Positions 17,116 through 26,600 of a DNA stretch of 64,000 bases are shown here, one piece after another; the stretch's first letter is position 1; each line of letters begins with the position of its first letter. The notes below the pieces were generated by a model. That model did no database searches, was not told the DNA's origin, and saw only the letters and a program-made list of their open reading frames with translations. The stretch comes from JAEMQF01 sp963850525 (lineage in GTDB: Bacteria; Pseudomonadota; Gammaproteobacteria; Burkholderiales; Burkholderiaceae_C). The stretch lies in NCBI GenBank assembly GCA_963850525.1, contig CAWKLQ010000008.1, forward strand, positions 1,785,900 to 1,849,899, given 5' to 3'. A program made the translations under genes and the position numbers.

Positions 17116-18906
17116 TTAGAACAACGCTTCTTCCATTTCCATCAGCGGCGCAAGGCCTGCGCGCGCGCTGCGGATCAGGCCGGCAGTCTCGGGCAGCAAC
17201 TTGGCGAAATAAAAGCGCGCGGTCGCGAGTTTGGCCTTGTAAAACGGGTCGCCGCTGTCGAGTTTGGCCAGCGCCACCTTGGCCATTCGCGCCCAGAAGT
17301 AGCCGAACACCAGGTGGCCGCACACGCGCAGGTAGTCCACCGACGCTGCGCCCACTTCGTCGGCGTTTTGGAAGGCTTTCATCCCCAGTTCGGTGGTCAG
17401 TTTCGTCACCTTGTCGCCCAGGTCCGCGAGCGGGTTCACGAACTCTTGCATCGCCTCATTCACGCCCTCTTCCTCGATGAACTCGGCGACCAGCTTGCCG
17501 AACTTCTTCAGCTTCTTGCCGTTGTCGCCAAGCACTTTGCGGCCCAGCAAGTCGAGCGACTGTATCGTGTTCGTGCCCTCGTAAATCATGTTGATTCGCG
17601 AGTCGCGAACGAACTGCTCCATGCCCCATTCCTTGATGTAGCCGTGGCCGCCGAACACCTGCATGCAGTGCGACGTAGCGATCCACGCGTTGTCGGTGAG
17701 AAAGGCCTTGAAGATCGGCGTCAGCAGCGCCACCAGGTCGGCGCACTCGGCGCGCTCGTCGGCATCCGTGCTGCCCAGTTCCTTGTCGATCGCCAGCGTC
17801 GTCCACATCGCAAACGCGCGGCCCGCTTCGGCGTAGGCGCGGGCCGTGAGCAGCATCTTGCGCACGTCGGGGTGGTTGATGATCGCGTCGGCCGGCTTGT
17901 CGGGGTTTTTCGGGCCCGACAGCGCGCGCATCTGGATGCGGTCTTTCGCGTAGATCACGGCGTTCTGGTAGGCGACTTCGGTCAGGCCCAGGCCCTGCAT
18001 GCCCACGCCGATGCGCGCCGCGTTCATCATGACGAACATCGCCGCCAGGCCCTTGTTGGGCTGGCCCACCATTTGCCCCGTCGCGCCGTCCAGAACGATC
18101 TGCGCCGTGGCGTTGCCGTGGATGCCCATCTTGTGTTCCAGGCCGCCGCAATACACGCCGTTGCGTGCGCCCAGGCTGCCATCGGCGTTGGGCAGGAATT
18201 TGGGAACGACGAACAGCGAGATGCCCTTGGAGCCCGCCGGCGCATCCGGCAGGCGTGCGAGCACCAGGTGCACGATGTTCTCGGCAAGATCGTGTTCGCC
18301 GGCCGAGATGAAGATCTTGTTGCCGGTGATCTTGTACGTGCCGTCGGCCTGGGGCTCGGCCTTGCTGCGCAGCAATCCCAGGTCGGTGCCGCAATGCGCT
18401 TCGGTCAGGCACATTGTTCCGGTCCACTGTCCGCTCGTCAGCTTGGGCAGGTACATCTGCTTCTGCGCCGCCGAACCGTGGGCGCTCAAGGCCGCGTAAG
18501 CGCCGTGCGACAGGCCCGGGTACATCGTCCACGCCTGGTTCGCCGCATTCAACATCTCGAAGAAACACTGGTTCACGACGTGCGGCAGGCCCTGGCCGCC
18601 AAACGCCGGGTCGGCGCTGAGTGCCGGCCAGCCGCCTTCAACGAATTTGGCGTAGGCCTCCTTGAAACCCTGGGGCGTGCGCACCTCGTGCGTCGCCGTG
18701 TCCAGCGTGCAGCCCTGAGCGTCGCCGCCGGGGTTCAACGGCGCCAGCACTTCGGCGGCGAACTTGCCCGCTTCTTCGAGCACGGCGTCGATCGTGGCGG
18801 CGTCGATGTCGGCGTGTTTGGGCAAGGCCTTCAGCGCGTCGGTCACGTTGAGCAGCTCGTGCAGCACGAACTTCATGTCGCGAAGCGGGGGGGTGTAGTG
18901 AGGCAT
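17116..18906 (-). CDS. Acyl-CoA dehydrogenase, long form with C-terminal extension
   Basis: A 596-residue FAD enzyme that introduces the first double bond in fatty-acid oxidation. Landmarks are MCLTEAHCGTDLGLL, KIFISAGEHDLAENI and the FAD-contacting QVFGGHGYIKEWGMEQFVRD. It has the extra N- and C-terminal domains of the ~600-residue FadE5/AcdA group. First enzyme of the operon, directly behind the TetR gene. Confidence 0.95.
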   Translation of the reverse strand: MPHYTPPLRDMKFVLHELLNVTDALKALPKHADIDAATIDAVLEEAGKFAAEVLAPLNPGGDAQGCTLDTATHEVRTPQGFKEAYAKFVEGGWPALSADPAFGGQGLPHVVNQCFFEMLNAANQAWTMYPGLSHGAYAALSAHGSAAQKQMYLPKLTSGQWTGTMCLTEAHCGTDLGLLRSKAEPQADGTYKITGNKIFISAGEHDLAENIVHLVLARLPDAPAGSKGISLFVVPKFLPNADGSLGARNGVYCGGLEHKMGIHGNATAQIVLDGATGQMVGQPNKGLAAMFVMMNAARIGVGMQGLGLTEVAYQNAVIYAKDRIQMRALSGPKNPDKPADAIINHPDVRKMLLTARAYAEAGRAFAMWTTLAIDKELGSTDADERAECADLVALLTPIFKAFLTDNAWIATSHCMQVFGGHGYIKEWGMEQFVRDSRINMIYEGTNTIQSLDLLGRKVLGDNGKKLKKFGKLVAEFIEEEGVNEAMQEFVNPLADLGDKVTKLTTELGMKAFQNADEVGAASVDYLRVCGHLVFGYFWARMAKVALAKLDSGDPFYKAKLATARFYFAKLLPETAGLIRSARAGLAPLMEMEEALF

Positions 18907-18967
18907 GGCTCTTCGCTTTCGTTCGGGTGGATGGGGTGATGGGGGTCGCGCCGCGGTTCGCGATCCG

Positions 18968-19675
18968 TCAGGCCTGGCGTTTGCGCGGCCTCGTTACGGC
19001 AGGCGGTGCGGGCGAAGCCGCGGGGTTGATTGCGTGGTGAGCCAGGATTCGCTCGAGCGCAAGACGTGCGCGCCCTGCGGCGCCCGCAGAGCGCAGGAAC
19101 CTCGCGTCGTGATGCAACGCGAGGATCACGCCGTGGATGTCGAACAGCAGCTGCGCCGGGTCGGTGTCGGCGCGCAAATGGCCGACCTCGATTGCCAGTC
19201 GGATCGCGCGCTCCAGAGCCTGCTGCCAGGTCTGCACCATCGCCACGAGCGCGTCGCGCACTGGGCCGGGCCGGTCGTCGAACTCGACGGCGCCGCTGAT
19301 GTAGATACACCCCGAGTCGATTTCCATCGAGACGCGCCGCAGCCAGCGGTCGAACAGCACGCGCAAGCGCGGCAGGCCGCGCTGGGCAGCGAGCGCCGGG
19401 GTAAACACTTCCTCTTCGAAGCGGGCGTGGTACTCGCGCAGCACCGCAATCTGCAACTCCTCGCGCGAACCGAAGTGGGCAAAGACGCCGGACTTGCTCA
19501 TTCCCATCGTCTCGGCGAGGGTGCCGATCGACAAGCCCTCCAGGCCCTTGTGCGCCGCCAGGCTCAGCGCCGCGTCGAGGATCGCGGCGCGCGTCTGTTG
19601 CCCCTTGAGCAAGGCCCGCGACGCGCGCGCCGCAGCCCCGCCGGAGCTGCGCAATGCGATGGAAGGTTTTGCCAC
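18968..19675 (-). CDS. TetR/AcrR regulator of the fatty-acid operon
   Basis: A 235-residue TetR protein. The helix-turn-helix is visible around residues 45-65 (GLSIGTLAETMGMSKSGVFAHFGSREELQIA); the C-terminal ligand domain is variable, with a TetR_C-like stretch. The start is GTG at 19673-19675, with no clear ribosome binding site. Its position at the head of the beta-oxidation operon, same strand, suggests that acyl-CoA relieves repression, as with PsrA/FadR-type regulators. Confidence 0.85.
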   Translation of the reverse strand: MAKPSIALRSSGGAAARASRALLKGQQTRAAILDAALSLAAHKGLEGLSIGTLAETMGMSKSGVFAHFGSREELQIAVLREYHARFEEEVFTPALAAQRGLPRLRVLFDRWLRRVSMEIDSGCIYISGAVEFDDRPGPVRDALVAMVQTWQQALERAIRLAIEVGHLRADTDPAQLLFDIHGVILALHHDARFLRSAGAAGRARLALERILAHHAINPAASPAPPAVTRPRKRQA

Positions 19676-19708
19676 GATCTTGAAGAGGAGTCGAATCGAA
19701 CGATCGTG
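19673..19708. promoter_or_regulatory. Candidate operator for the TetR regulator
   Basis: An interrupted inverted repeat CACGATC (19673-19679) ... GATCGTG (19702-19708) sits at the start of the regulator gene. Arms are only 7 bp and the spacing is long, so this is tentative. Confidence 0.25.
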
Positions 19709-19868
19709 CTATTTTGCAGACTTCGGCGCAGCTCAGGCGGCGTGCGCAGCGCCTTTTTTAGGCATTTGTCCCCAGAAGCACAGTCGGGCGCAGGCGTGCA
19801 GGCCTTACGGGGGTCATCAAAGCGCGTCGCCGGGGCTTTGCTGCCGGGCCTTGAGCGCCCCCCCAAGA

Positions 19869-20447
19869 ATGCATTACGCTCCGTCCATCGTGGAAGTCCT
19901 GCAACTCGACATGTCCGGCCGCCCGCAGGCCTGGATTTCGGCCAAGGAAGCGGCCGTGATCTACGCCAGCGACGGTGTCGCGTGGACGCTCGGTCAGACG
20001 CACTACGTGCTGCGCGGCGGCACGCAGCGACGCACCGGCTTGCAGTCGCGCATCGAAGTGCACCCCATCATCGCGGTGCGCGGCGCGGTGCCGAGCCGCG
20101 CTTGGCGCCAAACGCCGGCGCTGAGCAACCCGAAATTGTTTTCCCGGGACCGGCAGGTCTGTGCGTATTGCGGCTGCACTGCGCACGGCGACGACCTGAC
20201 GCGCGAACACATCGTGCCCACCTCGCGCGGCGGCGGCGACACGTGGATGAACTGCATCACGGCGTGCCGCCCGTGCAACGGCCGCAAGGGCAACCGCCTT
20301 CCCGAAGAAGCGCGCATGTCGCTGCTGTATCTGCCCTATGTGCCGAGCCTGCACGAAGACATGATCCTGCGCGGCCGGCGCATCCTGGCCGACCAGATGG
20401 AGTTCCTGCTCGCCAGCGTGCCGCGGCACAGCCGCTTGCACGCTTAG
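19869..20447 (+). CDS. HNH endonuclease
   Basis: A 192-residue HNH nuclease-family protein. The zinc knuckle CAYCG ... CRPCN brackets the HNH core LTREHIVPTSRGGGDTWMNC. Such proteins, about 190 residues and without a restriction partner, are common single genes in Betaproteobacteria; their substrate is unknown. The ATG at 19869 fits the family start (HYAPSIVEVLQLDMSGRP). Divergent from the TetR gene. Confidence 0.85.
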   Translation: MHYAPSIVEVLQLDMSGRPQAWISAKEAAVIYASDGVAWTLGQTHYVLRGGTQRRTGLQSRIEVHPIIAVRGAVPSRAWRQTPALSNPKLFSRDRQVCAYCGCTAHGDDLTREHIVPTSRGGGDTWMNCITACRPCNGRKGNRLPEEARMSLLYLPYVPSLHEDMILRGRRILADQMEFLLASVPRHSRLHA

Positions 20448-20600
20448 TTCGCGCTGCTTGGGCGGCCGTGCGCGCAGGAGTTGACTGGCGACAAGGTTCT
20501 TTACACGCTCCGCAGGCCTCGCTTCTTGCGGGCGGCGTACCATGGCGCATCGACCCGCGAGCCGACCCGACGGTTCAGTCACTTGAGTTGGAGAATCCCC

Positions 20601-21089
20601 ATGAAGTCATTGTTTATTGCAGCTGCCGCGCTGGCCCTCGCGGCGTGCACCACGACGAACCCCGACGTGATCCAGAAAGGCGACGCGCAGCGCCTGTCGC
20701 AAGTGCAAGACGCGACCGTGCTCTCGGTGCGCCCGGTCGTCGTTGACGGCAACCAGACGGGCGGAGGCGCCGCTGCCGGTGGCGTGGTCGGCGGCATCGC
20801 CGGCAGCACGGTTGGCAACCGGCGTGAAGCGCAGATCGTCGGCGTGCTCGCTGCGGTGGCCGGCGCCGTGATCGGCAACGCCTTTGAACGCGCCGCCACC
20901 AAGGAAGACGCGGTCGAAATCCTGTTGCAGCTGAAAAACGGCGAGCGCCGCACGCTGGTCCAGGCCAAGGGCGGCGAGATCTTCGCGGCGGGCGAGCCGG
21001 TGATCCTGATCACCACGGGCGGCAAGACCCGGGTGGTTCGCGCCCCGGCCGTCGTGCCCGCCGCGGCAACCGCGCCAGCGCGCAGCTGA
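20601..21089 (+). CDS. Glycine-zipper outer-membrane lipoprotein
   Basis: A 162-residue lipoprotein of the SlyB/17-kDa surface antigen group. The signal peptide ends in the lipobox LAAC, giving acylated Cys19. The middle has a glycine zipper (GGGAAAGGVVGGIAGSTVG and AVAGAVIGNAF) that forms a membrane-inserting hairpin. The C-terminal ~60 residues are a small beta domain. ATG at 20601 follows TTGGAGA. Stand-alone gene. Confidence 0.9.
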   Translation: MKSLFIAAAALALAACTTTNPDVIQKGDAQRLSQVQDATVLSVRPVVVDGNQTGGGAAAGGVVGGIAGSTVGNRREAQIVGVLAAVAGAVIGNAFERAATKEDAVEILLQLKNGERRTLVQAKGGEIFAAGEPVILITTGGKTRVVRAPAVVPAAATAPARS

Positions 21090-21116
21090 GCCGCGCCAAC
21101 CGCCTTAGTTTCCTGA

Positions 21117-21143
21117 GTCATCCCGGCGAAAGCCGGGATCCAC
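21117..21143 (+). repeat. REP-like palindrome
   Basis: Same sequence as the 11174 copy, between the lipoprotein and the convergent Bug gene. It could serve as a transcription barrier. Confidence 0.85.
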
Positions 21144-21155
21144 TCGGTGCCAACT

Positions 21156-21202
21156 GGATCTCGGCCCGCATTGAGTACGGGCGACGCTTGCGCCGAGATG
21201 AC
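21156..21202 (+). repeat. Diverged REP-like hairpin with enlarged loop
   Basis: GGATCTCGGC ... GCCGAGATGAC, the REP flanks with one changed arm base and a ~27-bp loop. Confidence 0.6.
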
Positions 21203-21216
21203 AGTTGAATCGTGCC

Positions 21217-22194
21217 TCAGCTGTCGACCTTGACGTTCCCGTCCTTCACCACCTTCGCCCACTTCGCGATTTCGTCGCGCATGAACTGGGCAAACTTTTC
21301 CGCCGACCCCCCTCCGTCTTCCGCACCATAGGTTTCGAGCTGCGCCTGCACGTCGGGCAGTGCGAGCACGGTATTCACGTCGCGGTTCACTTTCTGCACG
21401 ATGTTCGCGGGCAGCTTGCCCGGCCCCGCCAGCCCGTACCAGGTGGTGGCCTCGAAGCCGTCGAACCCTTCTTCGTGCATCGTCGGCACCGTGGGGTGAC
21501 CCTTGGCGCGTTTGAGGCGCGTCTGCGCAAGCGCCAACGCGCGCCCGCCCTTCACGTGCGGTGTGGCCGCGGTCATCGTGTCGAAGCTGTACTGGATCTG
21601 GCCGCCGATCAGGTCGGTCAACATCGGTCCGCTGCCCTTGTAGGGGATGTGCAGCGCGTCGATGCCGGCGCGCAGCTTGAACATCTCCAACGTCAGGTGT
21701 TGCGCCGAGCCTTGGCCGGCCGAGCCGAAACTGACGCTGCCGGGCTTGGCCTTGCACAGCGCGACGATCTCCTTGACCGTCTTCGCGGGTTGGCTGGTAT
21801 TGCAGATCAGCAGATTCGGCGTCACGCCCACCATCACGATGGGCGTGAAGTCGCGCTCGGCGTTGTAGCGCAGCTTGGGTTGCAGGCTCGGCGCCAGGCC
21901 GTGGCTGTTGATGTGCGCCATCATCAAGTTGCTGCCGTCGGCGGGTTGCTGCGCGATGTATTCGGCGGCGAGCACACCGGCCACACCGGCCTTGGTTTCA
22001 ATGATGACCTGCTGCTTCCACATCTCGCCAAGCTTGGCGCCCACGACTCGCGCGAGCGCGTCGGTGCCGCCGCCCGGCGGAAAGCCCACGACAATGCGCA
22101 CCGGCGCGTTCGGCCATTCCTGCGCGAGCAGTGTCGGCACCCCCAGGCTGGCCACGGCGGCACCTGCCGCTTGAATCAATTGACGTCGTTGCAT
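21217..22194 (-). CDS. Bug-family periplasmic solute-binding protein
   Basis: A 325-residue tripartite-tricarboxylate-transporter (TctC/Bug) binding protein. The N-terminus (RRQLIQAAGAAVASLG) is a Tat-like/Sec signal; the body starts WPNAPVRIVVGFPPGGGTD, the carboxylate-binding beta-turn of the family. Ligand unknown, probably an organic acid. No TctAB membrane genes are adjacent, as usual for Bug proteins in Burkholderiales. Same strand as the aminotransferase 33 bp upstream. Confidence 0.9.
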   Translation of the reverse strand: MQRRQLIQAAGAAVASLGVPTLLAQEWPNAPVRIVVGFPPGGGTDALARVVGAKLGEMWKQQVIIETKAGVAGVLAAEYIAQQPADGSNLMMAHINSHGLAPSLQPKLRYNAERDFTPIVMVGVTPNLLICNTSQPAKTVKEIVALCKAKPGSVSFGSAGQGSAQHLTLEMFKLRAGIDALHIPYKGSGPMLTDLIGGQIQYSFDTMTAATPHVKGGRALALAQTRLKRAKGHPTVPTMHEEGFDGFEATTWYGLAGPGKLPANIVQKVNRDVNTVLALPDVQAQLETYGAEDGGGSAEKFAQFMRDEIAKWAKVVKDGNVKVDS

Positions 22195-22227
22195 GGTCTG
22201 TCTCCTTGACTCGAGTGTTGGCGCGGC

Positions 22228-23469
22228 TCAAGCCGCCTGTTTCAGCGCCGCCACGGCGAGCGGCTTCGCGAAATGGTCCATCGCCGCCTGCACACCGCTG
22301 CCCGCGAGCTTCACGCCCGAAAGCTTCAACCCCATCTCCACGCCGGCGAGCGTGCCGAGCAAGGTCAAGTCGTTGCTGTCGCCCAGGTGCCCGATGCGGA
22401 ACATGCGGCCCTTGATCTTGCCCAGGCCCGTGCCAAGCGACATGTCGAAGCGCTCGTAGATCAGGCTGCGCACCGCGTCGGCGTCCACGCCCTTGGGCAT
22501 GATGACGCCGGTGAGCACCGGCGACGCCACGCTCGCATCGGCGCACTGAATGGGCAAGCCCCAGGCCGTGACCGCAGCGCGCACGCCCGCGGCCCAGCGC
22601 TGGTGCCGCGCAAACACGTTCGGCAAGCCTTCGGCGCGGATCATGTCCAGCGCCTCGTGCAGGCCGTAAAGCAGATTCGTATTCGGCGTGTAGGGCCAGT
22701 AGCCGGAGCGGTTCATCTCGACGATTTCGTCCCACGCAAAGAACGAGCGCGGCAGCTTGGCGGTTTTCGCCGCTTCCAGCGCGCGCGGCGACAGCGCGTT
22801 GAAGCTGATTCCGGGGGGCAGCATCAAGCCCTTCTGCGAGCCGCTGATGCTCACGTCCACGCCCCACTCGTCGTGGCGATAGTCGGCGCACGCCAGGCCG
22901 GAAATCGTGTCGACCATCAACAGGGCGGGGTGGCCGGCGGCGTCGATCGCCTTGCGCACGGCGGCGATGTCGGAGGTCACGCCGGTCGACGTTTCGTTGT
23001 GCACGACGCAGACCGCCTTGATCGCCTTCTGCGTGTCTTTGCGCAGCCGCGCTTCGATCATGTCGGCCTGCACGCCGCGCCGCCAGCTCGGCGCGTTCGG
23101 CAGCATGTCGTCGGCGCCCGCGTAGGCGAGCACTTCGCAGTTGAGTCCGAGGCGCGCGCCGAGCTTGTGCCACAACGCGGCGAAGTGGCCGGTTTCGTAC
23201 ATCAACACGGTGTCGCCCGGGCTCAGCGTATTGACGAGCGCCGCCTCCCACGCGCCGGTTCCCGAAGCCGGGTAGATGGCCACCGGGTGGCGCGTCTGGA
23301 AGATTTCGCGGATGCCGGCGAGGACTTTCAAGCCCAAGGCGCCGAACTCCGGGCCGCGGTGGTCGATCGTGGGCAGGCTCATCGCGCGCAGGATCCGGTC
23401 CGGTACCGGGCTCGGCCCGGGGATCTGCAGGAAGTGGCGGCCCGCGGCGTGGAAGTCGAGTTTGAGCAT
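22228..23469 (-). CDS. Serine-pyruvate/alanine-glyoxylate type aminotransferase
   Basis: A 413-residue class V PLP aminotransferase. The PLP lysine lies in SGSQKGLMLPPG; VDTISGLA and PGPSPVPDRILRAMSLPTIDHRGPEF are typical of serine-glyoxylate/alanine-glyoxylate aminotransferases. It may move amino groups to glyoxylate. Divergently next to it is a FAD/Fe-S oxidase of the glycolate/2-hydroxyacid type, so the pair could form a glycolate-glyoxylate-glycine route (inference). Confidence 0.9.
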   Translation of the reverse strand: MLKLDFHAAGRHFLQIPGPSPVPDRILRAMSLPTIDHRGPEFGALGLKVLAGIREIFQTRHPVAIYPASGTGAWEAALVNTLSPGDTVLMYETGHFAALWHKLGARLGLNCEVLAYAGADDMLPNAPSWRRGVQADMIEARLRKDTQKAIKAVCVVHNETSTGVTSDIAAVRKAIDAAGHPALLMVDTISGLACADYRHDEWGVDVSISGSQKGLMLPPGISFNALSPRALEAAKTAKLPRSFFAWDEIVEMNRSGYWPYTPNTNLLYGLHEALDMIRAEGLPNVFARHQRWAAGVRAAVTAWGLPIQCADASVASPVLTGVIMPKGVDADAVRSLIYERFDMSLGTGLGKIKGRMFRIGHLGDSNDLTLLGTLAGVEMGLKLSGVKLAGSGVQAAMDHFAKPLAVAALKQAA

Positions 23470-23570
23470 GGTGGTGCGTCCTTGGTCCTCGATATTCTTG
23501 CATGCACCCGGCTGGGGACCAGATGCTTTCATGATCAACCGGCAGCGCGGTGCGTCAAGGCCCTACAGTT

Positions 23571-23620
23571 GTCATACCGGCGAAGGTGCCACCCCGTCTC
23601 GACACGGGGCCGGTATCCAC
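23571..23620. repeat. Diverged REP-like hairpin
   Basis: GTCATACCGGCGAAG ... CCGGTATCCAC, with an inner hairpin CCCCGTCTCGACACGGGG. Lies in the divergent promoter region between the aminotransferase and the FAD oxidase. Confidence 0.6.
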
Positions 23621-23656
23621 CGTTCAGGCGAAACACACTTGATTGACTGCGGTGCA

Positions 23657-23683
23657 GTGGATCCCGGCTTTCGCCGGGATGAC
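23657..23683 (-). repeat. REP-like palindrome overlapping a start codon
   Basis: Inverted copy of the 11174 unit. Its final GGGATGAC supplies the ATG at 23679-23681, the likely start of the FAD/Fe-S oxidase. Confidence 0.8.
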
Positions 23684-26600
23684 AGACTACAAACTTCTGA
23701 GCGTTGCGTTGATCCGAAACACCCCCACGCGAGAGGCGGCCGCACTGCCACCCAACGAAGTCTGCGAAGCGCTGGCGCGCCGTTTGCGCAGCGACACGCA
23801 GGGCGAAGTGCTGTTCGACGCTGCCTCGCGCGGACGTTATGCAACCGACGCATCGATCTACCAGATCGTGCCGGTGGGAGTATTCGTACCGACCACCGAG
23901 CGCGACGTCGCCACTGCCATCGACATCGCACGCGACCTGAAAGTGCCCGTGCTCGCGCGCGGCGCCGGCACCAGCCAATGCGGCCAGACCACGGGTGCGG
24001 CGCTGGTCATCGACCACAGCAAACACTTGCGCAGCGTCATCGAGGTCGATGTCGCGCAGCGCCGCGCCATCGTCCAACCCGGCCTCGTGCTCGACCACCT
24101 GAACGCGCAACTCAAGAAGCACGGCCTGTGGTTTCCCGTCGACGTGTCCACCAGCGCGCAGGCGACGCTCGGCGGCATGGCGGGCAACAACTCGTGCGGC
24201 AGCCGCTCCATCGCCTACGGCAACATGGTGCACAACGTGATCGGCGCAAGCGCCTGGCTGTCGAGCGGCGAGCTGCTCGAGTTCGGCCCGGTCGCGCAGC
24301 TCACCGGCCGCGCCGCGGGAATCGCCCAATTTGTTCGTGGCCTCGCCGAACAGCACCGCGCCGAGATCGAAACGCTGTGGCCCAAGGTGCTGCGGCGCGT
24401 GGGCGGCTACAACCTCGACATCTTCCACAACCAGAGCGAGCGGCCGTACACGGCGGACGAGAGCGTGAACCTTGCGCATCTGCTCGTCGGTTCGGAAGGC
24501 ACGCTCGCCTGCACACGCTCGCTGACGCTGCAACTCGCCGAACTGCCGCGCGCCAAGGTGCTGGGCGTGATCAACTTCCCGACCTTCCGCGCCGCGATGG
24601 AAGCAGCCCAGCACATCGTCAAGCTCACGCCCACGGCCGTGGAGTTGGTCGATCGCACGATGATCGAGCTGAGCCTGGCGAACCCGGCGTTTCGGCCAAC
24701 CATCGAAGCGGCGCTGATCGGCAAGCCCGCGGCGATATTGCTCGTTGAGTTCTGCGGCGAATCCGCCGCCGCGCTGTTGCCCAAGCTGAAGCAGCTGGGC
24801 GAACTGATGGGCGACCTCGGCTTGCCGGGCAGCGTCGTCGAGATGGCGCAAGACGCTGCGCAGAAGGCGCTCTGGGAAGTGCGCAAGGCCGGCCTGAACA
24901 TCATGATGAGCTTGAAGGGCGACGGCAAGCCGGTGAGCTTCATCGAAGACTGCGCCGTGCCGCTCGTTCACCTGGCGGACTACACCGACGCGCTCACCGA
25001 AGTGTTCGCGCGCCACGGCACGCGCGGCACCTGGTACGCGCACGCGTCGGTCGGCACGCTGCACGTGCGGCCGATCCTCGACATGCGGGTGGGCGGTGCC
25101 ACCAAGATGCGCGCCATCGCCAACGAGGCTGCCGAACTCGTGCGCAAGTTCCGCGGCGCGTACAGCGGCGAACACGGCGACGGGTTGTGCCGCGGCGAGT
25201 GGATCGCATGGCAGTTTGGGCCGAAGCTGAACGAGGCGTTTCGCGCGATCAAGACGCAGCTCGACCCGATGAATCTGTTCAACCCCGGGCGGATCATCGA
25301 CCCGCCGAAGATGGACGACGTGTCGCTGCTGCGCTTCGCGCCCGCGGGCGCGCCCAAGCCGTATCGCCGCATCGACATCCAACCGGTGCTCGACTGGTCG
25401 GCGTGGAACGTTCACGCCGACCCGGTGACCGAATCGATCACCGCGCCCGGGACCGGCGGCGACAGCACCGGCGGCCTGGCCAAGGCCGTCGAGATGTGCA
25501 ACAACAACGGCCACTGCCGCAAGTTCGACGCCGGAACGATGTGCCCGAGCTACCGCGTCACGCGCGACGAACAGCACTTGACGCGTGGCCGTGCGAATAC
25601 GCTGCGCCTGGCCTTGTCGGGCCAGCTCGGCGCGGACGCTTTCACCAGCGAAGAAATGTTCGCAACCATGGACCTGTGCGTGAGCTGCAAAGGCTGCAAG
25701 CGCGACTGCCCGACGGGCGTCGACATGGCGAAGATGAAGATCGAGTTCCTCGCCCACTACAAGGCGAAGCAAGGTCACACGCTCAAGGACCGCCTGATCG
25801 CGCACCTGCCCGGTTACGCCGCTGCGGCGAGCCGCGTGCCATGGCTCGCGAACCTGCGCGATACGCTGCCCGGTGCGGCGTGGCTCAGCGAAAAGCTGCT
25901 CGGCCTGTCGGCGCGGCGGCGCCTGCCGAAGTGGCGCGTCGACACCTTCTGGCGCGCGCACGACCGAACCTCGGGGCCGTCATCCCGGCGTACGCCGGGA
26001 TCCATCTTTGCAAGCCGCGATGCGACGCTCGAGGCCCTGCGCCGCGGCGAAAAGTGCGCCGTGCTCTTCGTCGACACCTTCAACGGCAGCTTCGAGACCG
26101 AAAACGCCGTTGCCGCCGCACGCGTGCTCAAAGCCGCGGGCTACACGCTGCACACGCTCAACAAGGGGGATGGTGGTCACCACTGCTGCGGGCGCACCTA
26201 CCTCGCAGCCGGCATGGTGATTGAAGCCAAGGCCAAGGCCGGCGCGCTGATCGAGGCGCTGCTGCCGCTGGCGCGCGCCGGTGTGCCCATCGTCGGCCTC
26301 GAGCCATCGTGCCTGCTCACGCTGCGCGACGAAGCGCTGGTGATGGGCCTGGGCGAAGGCGCGCAAGTCGTCGCACAGCAAGCGTTGCTGTTCGAAGAAT
26401 TCATCGCCCGCGAAGCCGCGGCCGGGCGCTTTGCGCTGAAATTAAAGGCGGCAGATAGGCCCATCCTCGTGCACGGCCACTGCCACCAAAAGGCCTTCGG
26501 CGCGATGGGCAGCGTGCTCGACGTGCTGCGCCTGATTCCCGGCGCCAAGCCCGAGCTGATCGAGAGCAGTTGCTGCGGCATGGCGGGAAGCTTCGGCTAT

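Noticed and set aside
20481..20510. Promoter for the glycine-zipper lipoprotein (TTGACT)
   Set aside because: No acceptable -10 hexamer at a normal spacing.
23535..25961. 808-codon minus-strand ORF
   Set aside because: Antisense shadow of the FAD/Fe-S oxidase with no family motifs.
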